Assembly: GCF_021347895.1 (NCBI RefSeq)
Contig: NC_067118.1
Coordinates: 39,297,755-39,361,754 of the forward strand
Source of the DNA: Acanthochromis polyacanthus
Taxonomy: Eukaryota; Chordata; Actinopteri; Pomacentridae
Reading direction: 5' to 3'
DNA length: 64,000 nucleotides
In this document: positions 26,501-38,000 of the stretch, one piece after another
Layout: each line of letters begins with the position of its first letter
How positions within the stretch are numbered: the first letter of the stretch is position 1
Translations under genes and position numbers: made by a program
The notes under the pieces: generated by a model
Told to the model about the DNA's origin: nothing
What the model saw: only the letters and a program-made list of their open reading frames with translations
Database searches by the model: none

Positions 26501-29500
26501 TCGTGGGCTGCATCAAACTAACCCTCACATCTGCACAAAGTGCTGACTCTACACCCACAGGTTGGGAGAAGGTTGACGAAACACATGAACCTAGATGTGT
26601 CACGAGAGAAGAAAACAAATGAGCTCCTGATTCCTTTATAAGCCTCAAGATTAGAAGCATTTTAGATGAAGAAACATTAGTGGCATTCCAGGGAAAGAGG
26701 CCAAATCAACATGTTTAACTTTACTTAAGGGCAGAGCTCTTCATATTTACTTTGTGATGTTTCTAACTCCTGTAACCCCCTGTGTGCTTACTGTAGCTAA
26801 ACAAGGACAAGACTGCTGAGGGAAGAGAGGAACTGAGAAACTCTATCAACAGAGAACCCATCTACGAGTGGGAGGGTTCTCAGCGGGACAGCCTGGGCCC
26901 CATCACCTATGTAACGAAAGTCCGACTACAACACCTGCCTTGTCAGGTACGACATCACTGCAACTTATCAGGAATGAATCATTAGTCCTTGTCGTTTCAC
27001 CATTTATGGAAATGTACAGTACAGCAGACTGTAACTCATGATACATACATGTTTGCAAACCCTGGGAATTTTTCACATTGTGAATAAAGGCAGCTCTAAA
27101 TCCAGGTGACTCACACATAGTTTTCTAATTGGGCAATGCACACATTACCTCAACACAATGTAAGGAGTGAGTGAAGAGGGCGGAGGCCGTATTTTGGCAA
27201 ATTGCACGTCTCCTATTATCATTATTTTCTGACACAGTGCACAACAGTGTCAAATACCTGCAGCCACCTGATGAAAAAGGACTCCATGCAAATCAAAGCA
27301 GACATGAACACAAACAAACGATGCTAATATAGCTTCACGTTGCAGCCAATAAAAACAGTAGTCATGACACAGCTTGCATGAAAATCTGCAATTAATTCAC
27401 TGTGGGAAACGGCGGCAGCCCGATTGAAGTGTGTGAGATTTAGGGCCTGGGTGTGTGAGAGGCATTTGCTGGGCTCACGCAGTGACTCGACTCACCTCAC
27501 AGCTGGAATGTCAGCTGTCTGTCCGGACACACCCTCCCAAAGAGAGAGAGGAAACATAAACTCTCAGTCTGCCGCACCTTTAAATGCCCCGCTAACTGGT
27601 TTGACTGAAGCTCTTACTGGGATTTAAAGCATGCCTCACAACACAGTATTAAAGGATAAGAGTGGCATTTTTGCTTCAAGTTTGCACCAGGTCCCACGGT
27701 TACCTTTGTACCTTGTGCTAGCCATAGTCTTATCTCCACTAGGGTTATCAGCACTTGCCTTCTTACCTTTAGATGCATTTGGTGCCTGTCTGTCTTGCAC
27801 AGTATCAAAACTTGCCGAAAGTTTAAAAAACAGAAACCCTTAACAAGGAACTAAACCATCATGCAGCCCTAAAAAGTTCTGACTGAAACTGATTTTTATC
27901 TAATGTACCCTTTGACACAAGATAATAAAACAATAGATGGTAGAAAAGTGTTAAACTGGAATGAAAGAACTTTGCAACTAGATACAAGTATTTACATGTC
28001 ACACACACTGCGTAATGCTAACTGTGATCGTATGTCCACAGGAACAGAGTGACAGACTACTGGTGATGTATCCATCAACCCTGATCATCCTATCAGAAGA
28101 AAATGATGGACTCTTCTATAAGGTACCAAACTTTTATCACATCCTGAGCTGTTCTTCCAGTATATTGAGTGTTTGCATCAGGAAGGTGTGCTAAAGAGTC
28201 ATTGTGATTACAGGGAAAACTTCCGCTCAACATGATTACGGTGACCACGCCTTGTCAAGACGTCAAGCCTAACACTTTTATGATTGAAGGTAAATACACT
28301 GAATCAGTCTCGTTTCCATGTTGTCATTTAAACTAACATGTTAAAGGGATTTTAATGAGTACATTCTTGCGTATGTTTGATGCAACATGGCCTTTTCCGT
28401 GACACTGCTCGCGTCACAGAGTGTAACCCCTCCATGAATGAGTGGGTTTTATCCCTGCTGAATAACAATCTTGCTATGGCACATTCCAGTGAGCAAGTGG
28501 ACCAAATGACGGCCTTTGTCCTCCCCTCTTCTCTTCTCAGGGAAGCTGATCAACCCCATAGTGGTCTCCTGTCTGGATAGGACTGAGTTCTGTGACTGGA
28601 TCCAGCATTTCAAAGCTGCTGACGTGCCCGTTCTCAGTCCCCCGCCCCCCGTGTATGACATCATCTACACGCCGACCAACAAGGAGGTGAGGCTTCGTTT
28701 GCTTCTGTTCACAGGCAGAAAATGATGTTACTCACAGCTGCTAATGATCCATAACTATATATAACTATAGAGCGATATCTTCTGTGATCCTGCAGGTGGT
28801 GTGAAGTTAAGTATGAGGAAATGTGATAAAGGAGACAGACAATCTGGCCTCACCTGTTTTGTAAATTTACATGGAGAATGATTATGAACTGACTTCATCC
28901 ACCTCTACTACAATTACAACTACCAGTTCAGTAGAAGTCTATAAAAAGACTTTGCTTGCAGCTGAATTTTTAATCAAGTTTTTGTGTCCTTTTATCTCCA
29001 GGCCCCACAGTTTGACAGATGGAGTGGAAACAGTCAAAGAAAAATAGATCATCATAAATTCAGCCAGTCAACAAGTGGACATGGGTCCCTAAACCTTCAG
29101 TTACCAGTTCATGAGGAGAACCCTCTCTCCCCCGGATACTCTGAGCCCCTCTGTGTAAGTCAGCTGTTTACATGTTCTTAAAATAATAAACCTAATCAAA
29201 CACAGTAACACTACAATATTGACCCAGGTTTAAATATGGTAGCAAGGTATTGTAGACCGCTATAAAAGACTTGTTTGTTTTGGTGGAGCTGAGCAGCAAC
29301 ACCTTTCTTTAGCACAGTTAATTATTAAGCAATGTCTACAGACCAAAGCGCTCCTGTTACAAATACTCAGGTGTTGATCCTCAAGCTCATTTTTTGCGAA
29401 ACATTGAACCATCAAAACAACTTCTAAATGCGGAGAAATAAGAAACTCTGAGATTCTGCTTGAGGAGTGAAAAGTTTGCCTGTTAACTTCAGACTCTTTG

Positions 29501-32500
29501 AGAAGTACTGAAGCACTCAGCATTATCAGGACATCTGACCAAACTCCCCCAGGAGAGGGGCCATGCAGGCCGTCTGCCCATCCAATTATCTTAAAGTGGA
29601 GAGGGCTGAGTGCCCAGACGAAATGTTGCTGTTCACCTTCAGATCTGAGCTACCACTCTACCAATTAAATTAATGGAAACTTTTTTCTCACATGCTCTGC
29701 TTGCTAAAAAAACACAAGAAAACTAGTGTTGTAGAGTGAAGACAGTTTGTTTTCTCCCATAGGACTCAGGTGTTAAAGTCTCTGTTGTAAAAAAAACACA
29801 ACTCTCTGCTGACTTCTTCTCTGGGTGTCATTGTTTCTCCCTACAGTACAGCTCCAGCCGTCCCTCCTCAACTGAGACTGCCCGGCTGGGCAGCAGAACC
29901 AACAGCATGTCCTCCCACACCAGGCCCGAGCGTGACATTCGACCTTTGTCACAGCGCTACTCCTCCCCCCAGCACAGCTCCTACCTGCAGCCAGCAGAGA
30001 GCTCAGTGCTGTCGCAGATGTACAGCACACCCTACTCTGGCCTACATCGTGTCAACCCACTTCGGGTGGAGAAAGCCCCGCTTGTCAAGGTAATCCAGTC
30101 TGACGTCTTAACTTGATAACTGAATATTCCCTTTGAGACTGTTGACTTATTTTACATGTCATGTGCACAGTAACTAAAATAGATGCACCAAGCAGTGGGC
30201 TGAGAGGGTCACCATGTGTATGGCGTTAACAGAGTAACAGTGGCATTTATACAAACTGAAGTTGAAAGATTGAGCCACTCAATTGCGCAAGGAATTAAAT
30301 CTCAATTATAAAAACATTTACTGTACTTATCTTTATATATCTCTGCTGTGCCACTGTTTAAGATCATATCTGGCAGTGACCCAAGATATGACTTTATTAA
30401 TCATATCGTAAAGGCCAATGTTATTTGTAGATTATGTAATTGTTTACTGCGTCTATGACTTGAAGTGTGACAAATCGAAAGACGGAGGTGAACTTGGTGA
30501 TTGATGTGTCTTTCCTCTCATGGTGTAAACTAACTGTCGTTTCTGTTTAAATCCTCAGTCTAACAGCTGGAGTACTCCACAGACATCCTTGAGCAACTCC
30601 CTCAACACCCCCCAGCGCCACTCAGACATGTGCGCCCCACGACAACCCTTGTCGCCTCTGTATGATGAGCCCTGCAGCCCTGAAATCAACACTCTGGATG
30701 AGGCCAGGCCGGTGGTAAGTGGGTCAATGATACTGGATCCATTGCTTCAATTTACACCTGTGCAGCCTGTGTGATACAGAGCTGTGCAAACACATATATA
30801 AATGTACCCACATACCACTATGGTCATGTTTGTTTTTTTTGTAAAATCACAAGAAAGCAGGTCCAGAACATAGAAAAACCTTAACTGCCAAATTTAGCCA
30901 AATCCTTAATATCACTCCTACTTTACAAGCTTATAGCAGCACTCCTCTTAAATGTCCCAATCTGTTCTTTAGCAGCAGAGCTGGAATGAACCGATCCACT
31001 TTCTACACCACCAGCAGGAGCTCCTGCCCTCCTCCTTCCAGCTCCACACCCCTCCCATGGGCAAACGCTGCAGGAGAAGCCTGGTCCTGACCAACTCCCT
31101 GGGTCAGGCTCTGGGCCTGGAGATGGAGACGCCTCAAAGCCAAGCAGAGCAGAGAGCAGAAGCCGTGGCAAGGCTAAAGCTGCTGCCTCTGCCCAGCCAA
31201 GTGCCAGAGCAGGTGAGAAGCACAGATACACTCATCTCTCAGAACACTCCAGCTTCTTGGAATGCTGTGGTACAGAGTGAAATACTCCATGGTGGTAAAG
31301 GAAGTATATGCGCTTGTGCCGCAGGTGATATGTGAACAGGTGTTTCAGATAAAACATTTCGGGAAACATGAGAGTGTTTGTTGTAGTTGATCGCGGGAAG
31401 TAACTTACTCTGTTTTCACATCTGTTGGCAGATACTCCTCCCGTCGAGCTCCGTGAGGAACAACGCTCAGATGCCTTATGGTTACTCACCAGGTAAGAAT
31501 TGAAAGCATGTAAACTTGATGAAACATTCCTCTGTTACGTGTTCAAGAGTGTTCAAGCCCTGATAAAAACATCTTTACCTTAAAGATGTTTGATCTTGTC
31601 ACATGCAGAGTGTTAATATCCTGGCAGAGCTGGATAAATTTAGAGTTCTATGAAGCAACAAATTTCAAATTTTAAACACTACAGGATCATATTTCCACAC
31701 AACTGTGAGTTATGAAAGTCAGCACAGTGAGCCGCCTTCCTAAATACCACCAAGGACACAGCGCATTGCTTGCTCTCCATTACACCATAAATCTAACACT
31801 GCATGCATTCGGATTGACTGAACTCTTCAGTCTGTCAGCAGGTAGACAGAAGGTCAAAGGTTACAGAATCGCAGGTGCAGCAAATGTGACAATGAAATGG
31901 AGCTTAGTGCAGCTCCGAACGCCACTTGGCCGGATGTCCTTAGTGTAAGAGAATACTGTTTCATAGACCGGATTCACTCCTCCGCTGTGAGTGATAGCAC
32001 ACAACTGGACACACCAATCTAAAGGTTCTTATCGCATACGAAACAACCCTAGCCATTATCTGATTGTAGATTATTTCTTAGATGTGCAACGATTTCATTT
32101 GACGGGTTGCACGTTTTTATACACTCTGAACATAAATAGCAAGTGAAGGTGCAGTAACAGTGGCATGCTACCCTACTGGTTTTACAGTAACCGACTATAT
32201 TATGTGACAATGCAAATCGCGCTATGATTAACTGTGGGACTGTGTGCAAGTTTATTCAGTCAGAGTGAGCTTTGTCTTTCATGGCTTGAAACTTAAAGCG
32301 TGTGAATCTTCTTTCATCCTATAGATCACCATTCGTACCTCGAACCCACAGAACCAGATGACCAGGAAATTGACTATGACAACATTTGGGACTTCGACTG
32401 TGATACTGGAATGATTCAGCCAAGGTCTGGAATTTCGACACACTGGACGGGATTAGACTTTGGGGCCAGAGGCCTTGGTGCCATGGCAACCCAGCAGAGA

Positions 32501-32509
32501 TGGTCATAA
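20531..32509 (+). CDS. plekhn1: plekhn1 (pleckstrin homology domain containing N1), complete
   Basis: Sixteen coding exons, all GT-AG: 20531-20604, 22301-22391, 22576-22737, 23636-23716, 24214-24304, 26132-26265, 26797-26946, 28042-28122, 28214-28289, 28541-28686, 29002-29154, 29847-30089, 30559-30714, 30973-31212, 31432-31492, 32325-32509. The sum is 2124 nt, so 707 aa, close in size and layout to mammalian PLEKHN1. The N-terminus MGSSMSCVPQ matches the mammalian MGNSHCVPQ start and fits an N-myristoylation site followed by a cysteine. Two PH-like folds are predicted at about residues 90-210 (VRFRFLHCQDIHDCYLDLF to LWFGLLKENIE) and 245-345 (TKVRLQHLPCQEQSDRLLV to FCDWIQHFKAAD). A Ser/Pro-rich linker follows, then a conserved acidic tail with DYDNIWDFD. 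In mammals the protein is reported to bind acidic phospholipids and cardiolipin. Its downstream neighbour perm1 is convergent. Confidence 0.95.
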
Positions 32510-33150
32510 AACAAAACAATAGCGCCGGCACTCGTCTGGACGTGTGCAAACAACAGATCTCTATCAGAGGGATAATAAAAGCCAACAAGCACAGCCGGTG
32601 TTGCTGCTGTTGTGTACAGTAGGAACTGACAAATCCCAGGAACTGCTTTGTTAGAGGTGAGGTAGTCGAGCAGAAAATGCAGGTATGAAAGGAAATGGCA
32701 AGTAGTAAAACAATATGAACGTGAAAAACCACAGAGGTCTGATATATGTAGCATTCAAGAAGAAAAGAGCAGAACTTTAATGTTATTTTTATTGTATTGT
32801 ACTGTCAAAGGTTTAATATGTTGTACCTCCGGTTTTCTAAGAGTTAAAGGATTTTCTAACAGGCTGTCTATTTTGCTTACTGTTATACGTTTCCTTTTGT
32901 TTCGAATTGAAGCTATAAAAAGCATTCCATCAGGGCTTGTTATAGTAGAGAATGTATGTATATTTTTGTAAATGTTGTACATTTATTATATTACACTCAA
33001 GGCGAATAGATGTAGATTCAAGTGACTGCCTTAAAGGTGCTAATATTACTAGTAGTACTGTACAGTACTGATACCCGTGTGACTTTCTTCCATTTTGTTT
33101 GAGGTGTTTATTTATATTTGCAAATAAAACTAAAAAATTATCAACCAGTT
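32510..33150 (+). other. plekhn1: plekhn1 3' untranslated region
   Basis: Non-coding AT-rich sequence after the TAA, ending with AATAAA at 33123-33128 and a following GT-rich segment (ccagtttgtgtctgatg). This gives a 3'UTR of about 0.63 kb. Confidence 0.6.
33123..33128 (+). terminator. Poly(A) signal for plekhn1
   Basis: AATAAA about 615 bp after the stop codon, with a GT-rich element 20-30 bp downstream. Confidence 0.6.
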
Positions 33151-33883
33151 TGTGTCTGATGCAGTCTTGATACTCTTGTATGTACAGATGTATAGGAAAT
33201 AAGTATATTGACTAATTTTTTGAAAAAGAAAAAGTAGTTAACAGTTCATTAAACTGTTAGAATTCCATCAGAACATAGAAAAACAGATTAACAACACTTT
33301 TAACTCTTATATTATCTTCGGCTTTATCTTCTTGACTATTTTCTATTTTCTTAACTGCATGTTGAGCAATTGTGCCAAAGCAGAGCTCAAGTTTTTTAAG
33401 TTCATCATTTTACTCAAACCAGTTAATGTAAAAAAAAAAAAAAATCAAACCATATCATTAAATTTAACATCTGCACACAAAGAAGGCCCCACAGGCTGCA
33501 CCATGCCTTTTTCCTTCATTTGCACAGAGCATTGTCAAAATCTTATGAGACATATTATTCGGCATCTATGCACCTAAATTAAAGGAACAGTTCGTGAATG
33601 TTAAGACATGCTGCATTACTACTTTAAAGGGAAACTAAGAGCCCTTTTGATCAGACAACATTCCTTTGAAATCTGTGTAGGACTTAGCAAAGGATTTTAG
33701 ATAAATATGTATTCGATTATCCATATGCACCAAAATCTAAATGAGTGTTTGTGAGAGGACTGTCTGTTACATTTTCTAACTCAATTTTGCCATCTGCTGA
33801 AGAAAAATTTGATCCTTTAATAGAAATTCTTGGCAGGCTCTTCTCTGACAACTTAGGCAGGTTGACTACGCACATCTTAGTAA

Positions 33884-33889
33884 TTTATT
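33884..33889 (-). terminator. Possible poly(A) signal for perm1
   Basis: TTTATT on the plus strand reads AATAAA on the minus strand, about 1.15 kb after the perm1 stop. I saw no closer canonical hexamer downstream of perm1. It would leave about 0.75 kb between the two convergent transcripts. Confidence 0.35.
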
Positions 33890-34016
33890 ACATTAATTAG
33901 AAGCCTGAAGTGAAAATCTGGGTGCTTGTAGTAAAAAATATTTTTTTTGCTAATCATCTAAAAAACTGCAGCTCACAATTTTGGCCCTCCAGTTCAGGTC
34001 CTTACATGAGTTTATG

Positions 34017-34030
34017 TCGCCCTCTAGTGT
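34017..34030 (-). promoter_or_regulatory. CTCF-like motif
   Basis: The minus strand reads ACACTAGAGGGCGA, matching CCASYAGRKGGCRS at 12 of 14 positions. It lies between the convergent plekhn1 and perm1 genes, in the presumed perm1 3'UTR. Confidence 0.35.
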
Positions 34031-35030
34031 TTGGAGGGTTTAAATTCATTTTGAATGACACACTAAGCACACAATTCAAAGAGACAGTTTACTGTAGTTA
34101 AATTGACAGACAAAGAACTCAGTGTAACCCACATGACAATACTGAACAGTCATCTATAACTGACCCATCATGACAATAAAATGCCCTGAACATAATATAC
34201 AACCGATACTGGCACAGCATGCTGTCCCCAAAATAAGTTACATGTTTTTAAGGGAGTGTTGTTGAATTGCAGTGCTAAATATTGCACCTGTGCAATACAT
34301 TTGTGAAATAATTGTCAGAAAGAAACTGCGCATATAAGCATCTGCAACATAAAATTACATCCTGCACGTGCCTCAAGTTAATCCATTTATCACACGCCCA
34401 TCTATCATCTCAAGTCTGTACAGCTCTGAGTAAAGCTGCCTCTAGTCTCTCTTCAGTACATACTTATACATTATTTACAGATCTCGAAAGCCGTCTTTCA
34501 CCTAAACGTGTCTCATCTTGACTTTGGTCATTTTATATTTTTATATGTATGCTTTCAGATGTTTAAGGGGTCAAATTATAAGAATTTAGAGGTAACATCT
34601 TTATCTGAAGTTTAGGAGAAGGACCACACCTCTAACTCTACCCTTCTTGCCATATGCCTATAAATGCCTACCTACCCTACACACCTGTTTGTTCTTGCCA
34701 TGCCCCACCTTCCATCCCTCTACTTCTGACTCTTTCCTTTTCTGCTGGGGGTCTGTCAGCTCAGGAACTGCCACTGATCCTCATCTAAGCCTTTCCGTAC
34801 TGCAGGTCGCTTATCTTACTTCTCATTTAAAAACAATCTTGCACATCTGATTGATTGATGGTCCTTGCTCATGAACAAGAATAAAACAACTATTAGGATG
34901 AATGAAACTAAACATGTAACAACCCATCGAAATTTCTCAAGCACTCAGGTCCTGCAACAGCTCACTTCAGGTCTTCATGGAAAAATGAATCATTTCAATC
35001 ATGACGTATTCAGAGCCAGAAGGAATCTGA

Positions 35031-38000
35031 TCAAGAATCAGTCAGTGTAGCTTGATGCGGTTTCGTCTCACCGGCTGCTGCCTTCACTTTGACGTACTTT
35101 CGCAGGTATCGGATGGCTGACAGAGCGCTTACATTCGCCAGCAGAACTGTGAAAATGCAAACAAAAGTCATCACATTAGTCACAAGACTCTTAAATTTCT
35201 TTACGTTCCTGAGGAGGATTCTATTGAAGTGTTCTGCTAATTGTATGCCAATATTTATTGATTTTACAGCATCATCCTTGCAGTCCTTAAACAAACTCAA
35301 ATGTACTAATTTCAATATCAAATTCTAACACTGCACAGATAGAGACAGTGACTGAACGAACAATCAAAAAGCAAGATTTGCAGGTTTTCTATAGTATTAA
35401 ATTACATTAACACTCCAAATGATCATACATACCAGCCTTCCAGGCATCTCCAACCTGTGGATTTGCAGTCTTCAGCACCCATGAAGCAAATGCAATACAA
35501 ACCAGACACATATCTGACTGTTTAAGGGGCAGCAGTGAGGCATCCAACCCTGTACAGATAGGAAACATTTCAATCATGAAGCTGTTCATGAACAGACAAC
35601 ACAAAAGATAACAATTATTACATTTTCACAAAGAAGCCCACTGGGAATTCAGGGACATTACAATCGGTAATGAACTGTCAGCAGCTGTTAGGCTTCCAAT
35701 AATGTCAGGACTTCCTCTTTTGTCGGCTAACTCATGCACAGTCTACCGTTCTGTAAACAAACAAGGCTGCTTGATGCCACTGGTCACTGAAAATGTGACT
35801 TTTGTGGCCTTAAAAATAATTCTTAAAGATGAGCCCTGAATAACAGATGTCATATTAGCAGGTTATGAGTTACTACCTAATTAAAGCTTAAGAAAAGGGA
35901 TTTATGTATGCATAAAGCCTGCTGAAGACGAGGTCATTTCATTTTCCTTCACAGCCCATCATGAATTACTGCGCCCTCCTGGCAGCTTAGAGAAGACACT
36001 CATTGAGTGAAGTCGAGTTATCACGTACTACCATCCCTCTTGGCTTCATCACTACGTGCCTGCAGTCAGTCAGTGTCGTCTGACAGCTGAGGAAAGAGAA
36101 TCCGTCCCGGTCATGACTGTAACAGCTGACTGGCTAACGTGTCCTACATTATAAGTGACCACATGTGAGGAATACAAATATGACATATTGTTTAAACGAA
36201 AGTTATACGTACATATACCTAACAAAGACTGGTTTAACAAAGACACTACCGCCAATCTTCATGATGTTTTCAGAGACATCTCATTAAAATTAGGGTAGTG
36301 ACGCAAATTAGAGTTGCACAAAAGGACTTAAAGTGGTCTAACCAAGGATAGTAATCACTCGATGTTGATGAAATGTACTGTTTTTTTTTAAACTATTTCA
36401 ACAGGATGTAAAGCACCTAAGAACTGCTTCAAATGTGAGTTTTGTGCAAGAGAAGACTTAAACATCTCATTGGCGGTGTATGTAAAACCAAATTGATTTG
36501 TCTCACCTCACCTAGCCCAGACTAGAATAGGCTTGATCTGAATTAGTGGGTATAAAAAAGGATGAAGGCATAAACAACACTTGTCTCAAGTCCAATCTTG
36601 CATTTTAAGATTTAGTCATGGTGCTACACTCCTGCTTATATTATCACATCATCTTGTCCCTTTAGTTTTACTGTTTTTCCTTAAAATGTCCAGAAGCAGA
36701 AATGTGAAAAATGTATCTTTTATGCACAACAAATGGAAACATCTTGGTTTTAATTTGCAGAAAGTATCTGGAACCCTGTAAAAGCTGTGCTTTGTGATTC
36801 TGTATCAGCTGTCTAGATACCCATCAACACTGATATCTAAACACCTCCTGAGAGCCAGGATACTTGAATGGAGAGTGGCGAGGATGAGGGGGGAAAAAAA
36901 CAAACAAACTTTAATTCCAGTAAAGGATACCTGAACACTTATTCTACCACTGGAAACTGCAGTAAATGGTAACGGCAAAAGGTAAAAGTCACTGAGTAGT
37001 CGTTTTATAGTTAATGTTTGCATCACTGTCTTAAAAACGACTTACTTGGATTTGAAACGGTCGTTTGCAAATCTTCGTATCTGAAAGGCCGATGCGTCAG
37101 CTGTCTGGAGATCCTTTCCTCCAAGTGATACAGCAGTGGATCTGGAATTGCCACATCTTGATTTCCCAGTGCATTAAGTGGAGAAACAGTCCTTGGAAGG
37201 GATCTGCTACTTGGCTTCACAGGTACAGGAGACAGAGAATTTGATGTCGACATCTGGCCTGTAGATGCTGTAAAATTAAGGCTCCTGAAGGAGAGTGTCG
37301 TTTTCCAGAAGAAATTCTGTCTGACGTCGTTATCTGTGAAAAAATTCTCATATATGTCCGTTGAAATTGGTGCTGAGCTTGCATTATGGCTGAATCTGGA
37401 TACCACCCTAACAGGTTTGCTGTTCTCTTCATCATCAGATTCCACAGAGGAATCATCAGACGATGATGATGCAAAGAAATAATCATAAGCCTCTGGGTAC
37501 TGCAGATTTCTATTAGCTGAGCGAGAGTAGGAAAAGATGGGAACTGGTTTGTCTGTGGCCTTATCTTCATCTGTGATGAGAGGGTAGAAGAATGTTTCTG
37601 TATCAAACTCTGAAAAAAAGTGATCATATGTTTCAGGGACAGAATCTCCATCAGTGTAGAAGGCGGTTATGTTATCTGTAGCTGACTGGCTGGGAACAGA
37701 CTGTTTTCCTCCAAAGAAGTACTGAAATATATCTGTGAGAGAGACGTGGTATGTGTCTGACAAGGAGGCAGCGTCTCTTTCTTGCTTAGGCACAAATCCC
37801 TCAGTGAAATGCTCCGATTCTCCTTCATCTAAGGTTTGTAAAGTGTCACCTTTCTGTCTGTAGCTGAAAGACTCAGATTCCAGGGCGTGTAAATTTTGCA
37901 CACTGACATTTTTGTAAATCTTTCTGACGCCCGTTTGAGTTCTTTCAGAGATGACAGCTTGGGAAGTGTCAGCCATAGATGTCAACATCATATTTTCTGG

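Noticed and set aside
37023..37045. Unspliced C-terminus of perm1 (KSFLRQ and stop)
   Set aside because: A GTAAG donor at 37045 and two downstream exons encode the conserved C-terminus, so these residues are intron.
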